Shown: positions 9,767 to 18,451 of the stretch, in pieces
How the letters are laid out: every line of letters begins with the position of its first letter
Position numbering within the stretch: the first letter of the stretch is position 1
Assembly: GCF_007747995.1 (NCBI RefSeq)
Contig: NZ_CP036276.1
Location: 3,649,001 to 3,713,000, forward strand
Direction: 5' to 3'
From: Symmachiella dynata
GTDB lineage: Bacteria > Planctomycetota > Planctomycetia > Planctomycetales > Planctomycetaceae
DNA length: 64,000 nt
Position numbers and translations under genes: made by a program
The notes under the pieces: generated by a model
What the model was told of the DNA's origin: nothing
Seen by the model: only the letters and a program-made list of their open reading frames with translations
Databases searched by the model: none

Positions 9767-12160
9767 TCATACCAGTCGCAGCCGTTTCCGCAAAATCCAT
9801 TCCCCGCACAACAAGCCGACAAACAGAGCAAACGTGAGCCAGAAATTCCAAAGTTGTTTGGGAGCTTCGGTTTCCAAAGGAACGGGATTACCGCGCGGAA
9901 CAGCCGCCAAAACGTCGTCGGTTTCCAACAATGTATGGTACGCGCCGCCGGTGATCTTGGCAGCCTGAGTCAATTCGGGGACGTCCATTTTGACGGTACG
10001 CATTTCGCCCATCGGCGAGGTGACGCGAAAATCGACGCTAGGGGGTGCGTTTTCAAACGTGGGTGAGGCAATGAATGCGTGATAGGTCCCTTCAACGGGA
10101 TTCGCGAAGGTCCCTTCAAAAATGGTCGGCGCCTGAGGCAATCGCTTGAGGTCCACCTGTCGCCGGGGCCCTCCGTGCTGTTGCACGACCACTGTCACGG
10201 CGGTCTCTGAGGCGGAAATCAAACGGTCGTCGAGAAAATTCACACGAAACTGAACCGGTGTGCCGCGCATATATTCCTTGCGATCAACCGTCAACTCCGC
10301 ACCACGATCTCGGCCGAGCAATTTGGATCGGCTGAGGTAGCGAATGACCTGGACCCAATACCGGCCAAAATACAAATCCCCCACACGGTACCGCCAACGC
10401 CATGTTTCATCGGTGGCATGAAAAATCACCTTGCCGCCGCCGAAACGGTGCATGGCGATGATGGGGATCTCCTCGTTGCCGGAATCCGTTTGGGGATGCA
10501 CGGCAAATGCGACCGCGCCGCGCTTCAGCCGGACGGACTCGAACGCCCACATGAACGGCGGCAAATCTCTCCAGACCTGTTCGTCGTCGCGTTCGTTATC
10601 GGTCAGACGGAAAATCGATGTTCCTTTGCGGCCATCAAGCGTCACCACGGGTCGAAAGCCGTCGCCGATGAGGGATGGGTTGTCTTTGCGGACCGCGTCG
10701 GAGACTTGTACCGGCAACAGGTCTTCTAGCGGCGTCCCCCGGTAACCGATCGGGTTGTGCTGCGTCCCGGCGATCATCAACAGCCCACCACTTTTTTTGT
10801 TGACGAATTCCTGCAGTTCCTGCTGCGTTCTTTCCGTGAGAAACGCCAAGTCCATGTCGCCAAACAAGATCACATCGTAGGAGAACAGGTCCTCTTCGTT
10901 GACGGGAAAATTTTGCAGGGCGGTCCGATCCTCGTCCGCATACTCCGCATCGGCGTCTTGCAGAACAGTCTTTAATTCGACCGTCTTTTCCCGCTCTAGC
11001 AAGGTTTTCAAAAAGCGGAATTCATAACGCGGCAGGGAATCGGCCAGGAGCACGCGGATTTTTTCTTTGCGAACGCTCACGCCACGGACTTGGCGGTTGT
11101 TCTCGGTGTTGGCCTCTTTGGGAAGCAACTGCACGTCGACCACATATTGAAACTCACCAACTTCGGGCGGCGTGTAGGTCAATTCCAATTTCTGGGTGCG
11201 TTCGTCGGCATCGAGTTTAATCCGCTCGGTCGTCAGCGCGTCTCCGGTCGATTCGTCTCGAAGTGTGACCGACACGGTTTTCCCGGCGTAGCCCCGCGCA
11301 CTCAATGTATATAAAAAGGTGATGGGATCATTGACGAACGCGACGTCGTCAACCTGGACGTCGGTGATTTCCAAGTCGCGAACCGGTTGCGCGTCCCCCA
11401 GTCCCAGCGCGAAAATCGGCACTCCCTTGCGGCGGGCGAAAGTCGCTGCGGCGGAGAGTTTTTCCCCTTCGGTCGTGATGCCGTCGGAGAGCAAAATGAT
11501 GGCCGTGGGTGGCGCGCCGCGCAGATCGTTCAACACCGACCTTAGCCCCTGCCCCAATTGCGTCCGGTCTCCTTCGGCTTCCAAGTCCCGCAATTGCGGT
11601 AGGACTTCGTCGACATCCTCGGGTGTGATGCATTCGGCGACCTTGGTGGCAGCCCCAGCCAATTTATAAATCCGTAATTTATGCCGCTGCAACAAGCGCT
11701 TAAGAAAAGCCCCTTCGTCACGCAGCAAAATCGCTTTACCGACATTCAGCGGCGTGACTTCTTCGTAGTCAGCGGCGTCTAATAGCGTGCGTGCGGTGGA
11801 ACGTAGGTCGTCATCCTGGTACGGGTCCGCCGCCGTCATACTACCGGAGTTGTCCAAAATCACCACGGCATACGGCAAGCCGGTGCGATCGACCGACAGA
11901 AACGCGCTGCTCAGCATGAACAGCAACAGAAAAATAGCGCCCAGCCGCATCGCGACCAACAGCCCCCGCATCCACCGCGAAGCTCCGGTGGCATCGCGGC
12001 GATAAACCAGGATCACCACGGCAACAGCGGCCACAGCGAACAGCAACAACACCCAATCGGGCCAAGGAAAGTCACTACGATATCTCCACGACGTCCCCTG
12101 CCCCGCCCCTGCGGGGGGGATCTCAAGCAGCCATTCCATGGTCTTTTGCAGCGGGGACAT
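9767..12160 (-). CDS. VWA-domain membrane protein with glutamine-amidotransferase-like region
   Basis: A 797-residue protein. Hydrophobic segments at about 33-50 and 65-88 are followed by a von Willebrand A domain with the MIDAS motif DNSGSM (about residue 105) and a second conserved block ILLSDG. An Ig-like segment comes next, then a class I glutamine-amidotransferase-like fold region (VILFGDMDLAFL, GGLLMIAGTQHNPIGYRGTPLEDLLPV) without an obvious catalytic Cys. A C-terminal membrane helix ends in LLCGEWILRKRLRLV. This architecture is familiar in Planctomycetota and Bacteroidota beside MoxR/BatA genes. It is the first gene of a minus-strand operon that includes the coiled-coil and Pro/Gln-rich proteins. 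The likely role is metal-dependent protein interaction at the membrane. Confidence 0.85.
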   Translation of the reverse strand: MSPLQKTMEWLLEIPPAGAGQGTSWRYRSDFPWPDWVLLLFAVAAVAVVILVYRRDATGASRWMRGLLVAMRLGAIFLLLFMLSSAFLSVDRTGLPYAVVILDNSGSMTAADPYQDDDLRSTARTLLDAADYEEVTPLNVGKAILLRDEGAFLKRLLQRHKLRIYKLAGAATKVAECITPEDVDEVLPQLRDLEAEGDRTQLGQGLRSVLNDLRGAPPTAIILLSDGITTEGEKLSAAATFARRKGVPIFALGLGDAQPVRDLEITDVQVDDVAFVNDPITFLYTLSARGYAGKTVSVTLRDESTGDALTTERIKLDADERTQKLELTYTPPEVGEFQYVVDVQLLPKEANTENNRQVRGVSVRKEKIRVLLADSLPRYEFRFLKTLLEREKTVELKTVLQDADAEYADEDRTALQNFPVNEEDLFSYDVILFGDMDLAFLTERTQQELQEFVNKKSGGLLMIAGTQHNPIGYRGTPLEDLLPVQVSDAVRKDNPSLIGDGFRPVVTLDGRKGTSIFRLTDNERDDEQVWRDLPPFMWAFESVRLKRGAVAFAVHPQTDSGNEEIPIIAMHRFGGGKVIFHATDETWRWRYRVGDLYFGRYWVQVIRYLSRSKLLGRDRGAELTVDRKEYMRGTPVQFRVNFLDDRLISASETAVTVVVQQHGGPRRQVDLKRLPQAPTIFEGTFANPVEGTYHAFIASPTFENAPPSVDFRVTSPMGEMRTVKMDVPELTQAAKITGGAYHTLLETDDVLAAVPRGNPVPLETEAPKQLWNFWLTFALFVGLLCGEWILRKRLRLV

Positions 12161-12419
12161 ACGGCGATCGTTCCGTGCGAATGAGTGGGGACGTCCCTGT
12201 ATTTGTATACGAGCAGCCGGTTCGCGGCAATCGCGGGGGGTGGGTTTCCGGATTCTGGGGTGTGGCTCGCTTCGCTGCGGGGTGGTATGCTACAGATCGA
12301 ATATAATTTTATAGCGACGGAGCAGCCGGAGAGAGACGCCGTTCGTTCCAATGCTTCTGTTGATCCCATTCAAGCTCATCATGTCATCCATTCAGTATTT
12401 TAAATAGCTCACCCGCCTC
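12161..12419. promoter_or_regulatory. Divergent intergenic region between VWA and BatA-like genes
   Basis: This 259-base gap separates two divergently transcribed envelope genes and must hold the promoters for both. I see no strong consensus boxes and no ribosome-binding site of unusual form. No small gene is convincing here. Confidence 0.45.
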
Positions 12420-14249
12420 ATGACGTTCGCCAATCCACTCGGCCTGCTCGGCCTCTTGTCCCTGCCTGTGATTCTCGGGATTCACCTCTATCACCGCCGG
12501 TTTCCGCCGTTGGAGATTGCGGGTTTGCATTTGTGGGCTGTGGAGAGTGAAGTGCGATTGGCTGGGCGGCGACGGGATCGGTTGCCGATCACGTTGACGT
12601 TGATTCTGGAATTGTTAGCAGCCCTGTTTTTGACGTTGATCATCAGCCAACCCCGCTTTGGTGAGGTGGACAGCGTCACGCATCTGGTGGCTGTGCTGGA
12701 TGATTCTGCCTCCATGAGCGGTGGTCCGCCGGGGGAAGCGACGTTTCGCGAGCAAGCGATTGGGGAATTGCGGCAGCGGATGGACGAATATGGCAGTGAT
12801 AGCGTAGTGACATTGATTCAATCCGGCGCGCGACCGGTGATGTTGGCCGGTCCCGCTGTGCCGTGGAGTGAAGCCGAGACGCGTCTGTCGCAATGGCAAC
12901 CGCAGGCGACGCGGCACAACTTCGCCCCCGCCTGGGACCTTGCCCAACAAGTCGCCGATCAAACCGGCCAACTGTTATTTTTGACCGATCATGTTCCCAC
13001 CACGGAGACCAATCCCGCTGCGATGGAAATCATCTCCGTCGGTCGCAAATTGGAGAACGTCGCCGTCACGACCGCCGTTTGGGAATTCGATGCGGCGACC
13101 GGGGTGGGTAATGTCCATCTGCGTTTGACCAATTTGGGCGAAGAGGCGGCCGATGCGCAAGTGACAGGGCGGTCGGGGAGCACGCCGATTTTTGAAAAGG
13201 CGATCACGATTCCAGCCGGCGGCAAATCGGCGCTCAATCTCACCGTCCCGGGTGGTGTGGGGAAGCTCAATATTGATGTAACGTCGCCGCGCGACGGGTT
13301 GGTGTTGGACAATCGTGTGCAACTAATCGAACCCCAGGTCCGCACTGTGGGGGTCGCGGTCGAATTGCCCGAAGGCCCCGCACGCGACCTATTTCGCCGC
13401 TCGCTACAGGCGTTGCCCAACGTGGCAGTCGTTTCGGCCGATGCGGCGGATTTGATCGTAACCACCTCCGATCGACTGCCCGCTGCCGAGAGCAATGCTT
13501 GGTGGTTGGGCATTGGTCCGCTCAATCCCAGCGAAGCAGCCCGCAAGGCGGCCAAGAATCTGATTGGGCCCTACGTGATTGAAAAGGAAAACCCTCTGCT
13601 CGACGGGGTCACGCTCGCCGGGGTCATTTGGGCCGGTGTGCAGCCGGTCACGCAAGAAGCGACGCCACTAATCAGCGTGGGCAAGACGCCGCTGCTGGCG
13701 CAACTCGTCGGCACCCGCGCCGCGGCCTATTTGCTCAATATCGACCTCGAGCAATCCAGCCTCAGCGAAAGCCCCGACTGGCCGATTTTAATCAGCAATC
13801 TCATCGAGCTGCGCCGCAGCGACCTGCCCGGCCTGAACCGGTGGAACTACCGACTCGGCGAGGGAGTCCGCTTTCGGCTATACAACGGATTGGTCGACCC
13901 GGCCGGCGAATCCGATCCGAAGCCATTGATGTTAGTGCACGACGGAGGACAACGGACCTTACCCCGCGGGAGTGTGATTGACATCCTCCCTCCCAATACT
14001 GCGGGCGTCTACGAAATTCGTGAAGGTGAGTCGACAGTCGGCCGATTTGCCGTGAACTTTGAAGATGCCGAGGAATCCAACTTAAAACTCCTCTTCCCCG
14101 GCGGCCGCCAACCCGCCCAGCCCAACCCCACGGCGCTGTACCAGATTGATCCTAAATACTCCTGGATCCTGGTCGCAGCAACGTTCTTAACGCTCGTGCT
14201 GTTGCTACTCAATTGGTGGGTCGTGAAATCGCCACGCACTGCCGCGTGA
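12420..14249 (+). CDS. BatA-like protein with VWA-type domain
   Basis: A 609-residue protein. Residues 1-76 match the BatA N-terminal (aerotolerance regulator) domain: FANPLGLLGLLSLPVILGIHLYHRR, given here in part as two helices separated by an Arg-rich cytoplasmic loop. A second helix at about 62-80 precedes a VWA-like domain with LDDSASMSG (about 93-101), a DxSxS-type MIDAS. A CARDB/Ig-like stretch and an amidotransferase-like stretch follow, and the C-terminal membrane helix (SWILVAATFLTLVLLLL) ends the protein. It is divergent from the VWA protein gene and surely belongs to the same functional unit. MoxR ATPase and DUF58 partners, usual for this system, are not in the window. Confidence 0.85.
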   Translation: MTFANPLGLLGLLSLPVILGIHLYHRRFPPLEIAGLHLWAVESEVRLAGRRRDRLPITLTLILELLAALFLTLIISQPRFGEVDSVTHLVAVLDDSASMSGGPPGEATFREQAIGELRQRMDEYGSDSVVTLIQSGARPVMLAGPAVPWSEAETRLSQWQPQATRHNFAPAWDLAQQVADQTGQLLFLTDHVPTTETNPAAMEIISVGRKLENVAVTTAVWEFDAATGVGNVHLRLTNLGEEAADAQVTGRSGSTPIFEKAITIPAGGKSALNLTVPGGVGKLNIDVTSPRDGLVLDNRVQLIEPQVRTVGVAVELPEGPARDLFRRSLQALPNVAVVSADAADLIVTTSDRLPAAESNAWWLGIGPLNPSEAARKAAKNLIGPYVIEKENPLLDGVTLAGVIWAGVQPVTQEATPLISVGKTPLLAQLVGTRAAAYLLNIDLEQSSLSESPDWPILISNLIELRRSDLPGLNRWNYRLGEGVRFRLYNGLVDPAGESDPKPLMLVHDGGQRTLPRGSVIDILPPNTAGVYEIREGESTVGRFAVNFEDAEESNLKLLFPGGRQPAQPNPTALYQIDPKYSWILVAATFLTLVLLLLNWWVVKSPRTAA

Positions 14250-14261
14250 TTGACGATGAAT

Positions 14262-14360
14262 TTAGCCACAGATTGAACACGGATCAAACACAGATCAAAA
14301 AAAGATAAAGGATTGGCTCCTTCAAAATCTGTGTTTGATCTGTGTTCAATCTGTGGCTAA
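14262..14360. repeat. Long inverted repeat element, copy 1 (34-base arms)
   Basis: The left arm 14262-14295 begins TTAGCCACAGATTGAACAC. The right arm 14327-14360 is its reverse complement with one mismatch in 34, around a 31-base centre. A related copy lies at 27530-27647. It lies between the BatA-like gene and the glycosyltransferase operon. The transcript would fold into a long hairpin, so it could act as a terminator or mRNA-stabilising element. Dispersed palindromes starting AGCCACAGATGAACACAG are common in several phyla; this looks like one of that kind. Confidence 0.85.
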
Positions 14361-14501
14361 GAAGTTTTGAGACGACAGTTTCGAAACGTTTTCGTCGGTT
14401 CGCAAAGGCCGTGGGGAAATGGCATTTGACTTGTAAGACGCCGGGAACCGATACGAGTGAAAGCGCGTGGTTTACTCGTTTCGGTTGCAAGGCAGACCCC
14501 G

Positions 14502-16568
14502 ATGGCCGGCACTGCGGAATTGATTGCTCAGGGATTGCAGCGGCATCAAGCCGGTGAGTGGGATGCCGCTGCGCGTTTGTATGCTCAAGCATTGGATGTC
14601 ACGCCCCGCTTTCCAGAGGCTCTGCACCTGCTGGGCGTGTTAGCACATCAGCGCGGGGCGCATGACCAAGCTGTGGCGCATATCCAGCAGGCCATTGCTG
14701 AGAACCCGAGTGAAGCGGCGTATCATAGCAATCTGGGGAGCGCCCAACACGCACTGGGGCAATATGACGCTGCTGTCGATAGTTATGGCGCCGCTTTGCG
14801 ACTGGATCCAGGACGACCCGAGACGCACCACAATCTCGGCAATACCTTCTCCGCCCGCCGGGAGTTTCGAGAGGCAGCGGCCAGCTTTCAATCGGCCATT
14901 GCTCTCGATTCGCAGTACGCCAAGGCATACATGCAACTTGGTCGCGTATCGCAACGTCTCGGGCAGCATGAGGAAGCCGTTACTGCACTGCGACGGGCCA
15001 TTGAACTGGCCCCAGGATTGGTGGCGGCCTATGAGTTGCTCGCGGATTCGTTGCGTCGGTTGGGGCAACGGGACGAGGCGATTGAAGTTTATGAACAATT
15101 CTTGTTGCACGACCCAAACTGCGCGCCAGCCATCTACAACAAGGGTGTCATCGAGCTGGATGACTATCGCTTGATGGCCGCTGGGTTATCATTTGCTCGG
15201 GCCATTGAGCTGGCCCCGGATTTCCCGGAAGCCTACTGCAATCTGGGGATCACATATTTGGCGCAGGGACGTGTGCGGGAGGCGATCGAAAACTTTCGCG
15301 CAGCAGTGCGCATCCGTCCCGAATATGCGATGGCACGCAGCAACCTATTGATGGCGCTGCATTACGACCCGGCGACTGATGAAGAGACCCTGTACGAAGA
15401 ACATTTGCAGTGGTCAGCAGTCCTGGAGCGAGTCGAGACGCCCGTGCTGGCAAACACGCGCGATCCACACCGCCGGTTACGCATCGGCTACGTCTCACCC
15501 GATTTTCGGGAGCATGCGGTTTCGCACTTTTTTGAACCGATCCTCCGCCAGCATTGCCGCGAGGCTGTGCATGTCACTTGTTACGCCGATGTGGCCAAGC
15601 CGGATGCGACGACGACGCAATTACAATCACTGGCCGACAATTGGCGCAACGTGCACGGGTTATCGGACAATGAGTTTGCCGCTCACGTTCGCCGGGATGA
15701 AATCGATCTGCTCATCGATCTTGCCGGACACACCGCCGGCAACCGCATGACCGCCTTCGCTCGTCGCTTGGCGCCGGTACAAGTCAGCTACATCGGCTAC
15801 GGCAGCACCACGGGGCTGACGTGCATGGATTATCGTATTGTCGACCACGTGACAAACCCGGCGGACGAAACCTCCTGGCATACCGAAGAGTTAGCGCGAC
15901 ATCCTCTCGGATTTTCCTGTTACGCCCCACCGCATGATGCGCCGCCGGTGACAGTTCCGCCGTCGATCGAAACGGGACGTGTTACCTTTGGTTGTTTTAA
16001 CAACATTGATAAAATCTCACCGCCGGTTGTGCAGCTGTGGGCGCAGCTGATCAATGCGGTGCCTGGTTCGCGGTTATTCTTAAAGACACGGGCCTTCAAC
16101 GACCCAGGTGTTACCGCAGCTTGGCGCCAAAAATTCGCCGCCGCTGGATTAGCGCCGCAACGTTTGGAGTTATTAGGCCGCAGCCGGACCGTGGCGGAGC
16201 ATCTTGCAGAGTATCGTCATGTCGACATCGCTCTGGACCCGTTTCCCTACACCGGTTCGACGACCACCTGTGAGGCGTTGTGGATGGGAGTGCCGGTCGT
16301 TTCGCTCCGTGGAAACAATTACGTGGGCCGCATGACGGCGAGCCTGCTGGAAACCCTCGGTGCAACGGAGTTGATCGCCGATACGCAGGACGCCTACAAA
16401 GCCATCGCAGTAGGTCTGGCGACAGATGCCCGGTCCCTCTTGTCATATCGAAAAGATTTACGAGGTGCGATGGCTGGTTCGGCGATTTGCAACGCAACGG
16501 CGTATACGCGCGGCTTGGAGGATCTTTACCGTGACATGTGGCAGCGGTGGTGTGGGGAGCAACGATGA
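14502..16568 (+). CDS. TPR-containing SPINDLY/OGT-family glycosyltransferase, copy 1
   Basis: The start is the ATG at 14502, which has AAGGCA 8-13 bases upstream and begins right at the TPR region; a GTG 45 bases earlier is possible. The 688-residue protein has about seven tetratricopeptide repeats (residues about 1-275) followed by a family GT41-like catalytic region. Markers are RIGYVSPDFREHAVSHF, DLAGHTAGNRM, VQVSYIGYGSTTGL and LDPFPYTGSTTTCEALWMG. Members transfer GlcNAc or other sugars from nucleotide donors to Ser/Thr of proteins, or act in bacterial polysaccharide and flagellin glycosylation. It is first of three tandem paralogues and its stop overlaps the next start by 4 bases. Confidence 0.9.
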   Translation: MAGTAELIAQGLQRHQAGEWDAAARLYAQALDVTPRFPEALHLLGVLAHQRGAHDQAVAHIQQAIAENPSEAAYHSNLGSAQHALGQYDAAVDSYGAALRLDPGRPETHHNLGNTFSARREFREAAASFQSAIALDSQYAKAYMQLGRVSQRLGQHEEAVTALRRAIELAPGLVAAYELLADSLRRLGQRDEAIEVYEQFLLHDPNCAPAIYNKGVIELDDYRLMAAGLSFARAIELAPDFPEAYCNLGITYLAQGRVREAIENFRAAVRIRPEYAMARSNLLMALHYDPATDEETLYEEHLQWSAVLERVETPVLANTRDPHRRLRIGYVSPDFREHAVSHFFEPILRQHCREAVHVTCYADVAKPDATTTQLQSLADNWRNVHGLSDNEFAAHVRRDEIDLLIDLAGHTAGNRMTAFARRLAPVQVSYIGYGSTTGLTCMDYRIVDHVTNPADETSWHTEELARHPLGFSCYAPPHDAPPVTVPPSIETGRVTFGCFNNIDKISPPVVQLWAQLINAVPGSRLFLKTRAFNDPGVTAAWRQKFAAAGLAPQRLELLGRSRTVAEHLAEYRHVDIALDPFPYTGSTTTCEALWMGVPVVSLRGNNYVGRMTASLLETLGATELIADTQDAYKAIAVGLATDARSLLSYRKDLRGAMAGSAICNATAYTRGLEDLYRDMWQRWCGEQR

Positions 16569-18451
16569 CAGCAGCCGATGCAGAACTCCAACGCGCAATC
16601 GAGGCGCACCAGTCGGGAGACTTGTCGACAGCAATTCACGGATATCGCTGCGTCATCGAGAATGATTCCTTGCAAGCCGAGGCTTGGCATCTCTTAGGCG
16701 TGGCCCTACATCAACAGGGGGAGCATACCGCTGCGGTGCAGCATATCCGTCGAGCCATTGAACTGTGCGGGACCAACGAGGCCTATTACTGCAACTACGG
16801 CACCGCTCTGTTGGCGGCGGGACAAACGGCGGACGCGTGTCGGCAGTTGGAACGCAGTTTAGAACTGGAACCGGCGCGGGCGGAGTTTCACTTCAATTAT
16901 GCAAACTGCTTGAAGCAATCCGGCCAGTTGGACCGAGCCGTGGCCAGTTATCGACAGGCACTGCAACTTCGACCCGCGTATCCGCAGGCACAAAATAATC
17001 TTGGAAACGCCTTGATGGAGCAAGGATTGCTCGACGAGGCCGCCGGTTGTTTTCGCACTGCATTGGCCTCACAGCCGACATTCGCCGATGCGCACCACAA
17101 CTTGGGAAATACGTTGTTACGCCAGGAGCAGCACGACGAAGCTCAATCGCATTTTGCCGTAGCCGCCAAGTTGGCGCCGCAGCGGCCGGAGTTTTTACAG
17201 AGCTATTTTCTCTCGCTCAGTTATGAAGTCGACGTCAACGCGCAGCAACGTTTTGATCTACATCGGTTGTGGGGTGCGCAGATTGACGGACTGCATCCCG
17301 CGGCAACCGCATTCGCAAATACCGTGATCGCCGAGCGGCGTTTGCAGATTGGATATGTCTCGGCCGATTTTCGGGAACATGCCGTTGCCGATTTTCTGGA
17401 ACCGATTCTGGCAAACCATGATCCTGTGCGGTGTCAGGTCACTTGTTATACCAACGTCGCAACTCCTGACGAGCGTACCGAGCAGTTGCGCGGTTATGGG
17501 GGGCAATGGCGATCGATTGCCGAATTGACCGACGCCCAAGCGGCTGAATTGATTCGTGGTGATGGGATCGACATTCTGGTCGATTTGGGCGGGCATACAG
17601 CGGGGAACCGGTTGGGGATCTTTGCTCGCAAACCCGCTCCCGTACAAGTGACGGGGACTGGTTATGGATGGACAACCGGTTTGCCAAGCATGGATTATCG
17701 ATTGACCGACGCGATCGCCGATCCGCCGGGCGAGTCGCGGCGACACACCGAAGAGTTAGTAAGAATCCCACAAGGCATGCTTTGCTTCCAGCCGCCTACG
17801 ACAGATCCGGACGTCACTCCCCTACCCGGTTCAAATGACGGCACCATCACGTTTGGCGGATTTCACCGTCACGTCAAACTCAACGAGCGAACGATGAAGT
17901 TGTGGGCGCGAATTTTAGTGCGTGTGCCCGGTTCGCGACTGATGCTCAAAGACCGCGCGTTTCGCCATGCGCATGTTATGCAGCGGACTCAGAATCTGTG
18001 TGACGCTTGCGGAATTCCGCGCGAACAAGTCCTTTGGGAGACTGGTTCCGATTCGCGGCGCGATCATCTAGCAATGTACGGCAAGGTCGACATCGCACTT
18101 GATACCTGGCCGTACAACGGTTCCACGACGACGTGTGAGGCACTGTGGATGGGCGTTCCCGTGGTAACGCTCGCCGGCGATTCATATGTTGGCCGCATGT
18201 CGGCCAGTTTATTAATGCAGGTGGGGCTCCTGGAACTCATTGCACAGACCGAGGACGAGTATGTGGATTGCGCCGTCCGTTTGGCCAGCGATATAGCGAC
18301 ATTGCAGCGGCTGCGTGGAGATCTACGTGACGTTATGAGTTCCTCTCCACTCTGTGATGGTCCAGGATACACCCGTGCCTTGGAAGCCTCGTATCGCGAG
18401 ATGTGGCGCCGCTGGTGTGATGCGCGTCATTCGGCCAGGAGGGCGTCATGA
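16565..18451 (+). CDS. TPR-containing SPINDLY/OGT-family glycosyltransferase, copy 2
   Basis: A 628-residue paralogue of its neighbours. The ATG chosen overlaps the upstream TGA (ATGA), which is also the arrangement at the next junction. TPRs fill about residues 5-230. The GT41-like region carries RLQIGYVSADFREHAVADF, DLGGHTAGNRL, VQVTGTGYGWTTGL and LDTWPYNGSTTTCEALWMG. The Asp-Thr-Trp in place of Asp-Pro-Phe and the TGTGYGW loop differ from copies 1 and 3, so the donor or acceptor preference may differ. The tight overlap implies one mRNA and coupled translation. Confidence 0.9.
   Translation: MTAADAELQRAIEAHQSGDLSTAIHGYRCVIENDSLQAEAWHLLGVALHQQGEHTAAVQHIRRAIELCGTNEAYYCNYGTALLAAGQTADACRQLERSLELEPARAEFHFNYANCLKQSGQLDRAVASYRQALQLRPAYPQAQNNLGNALMEQGLLDEAAGCFRTALASQPTFADAHHNLGNTLLRQEQHDEAQSHFAVAAKLAPQRPEFLQSYFLSLSYEVDVNAQQRFDLHRLWGAQIDGLHPAATAFANTVIAERRLQIGYVSADFREHAVADFLEPILANHDPVRCQVTCYTNVATPDERTEQLRGYGGQWRSIAELTDAQAAELIRGDGIDILVDLGGHTAGNRLGIFARKPAPVQVTGTGYGWTTGLPSMDYRLTDAIADPPGESRRHTEELVRIPQGMLCFQPPTTDPDVTPLPGSNDGTITFGGFHRHVKLNERTMKLWARILVRVPGSRLMLKDRAFRHAHVMQRTQNLCDACGIPREQVLWETGSDSRRDHLAMYGKVDIALDTWPYNGSTTTCEALWMGVPVVTLAGDSYVGRMSASLLMQVGLLELIAQTEDEYVDCAVRLASDIATLQRLRGDLRDVMSSSPLCDGPGYTRALEASYREMWRRWCDARHSARRAS

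Noticed and set aside
9724-9831. Possible earlier start of the giant coiled-coil protein
   Set aside because: The extra residues are Cys/Gly-rich, not a signal or anchor, and would overlap the stop of the VWA gene; the ATG at 9723 fits better.
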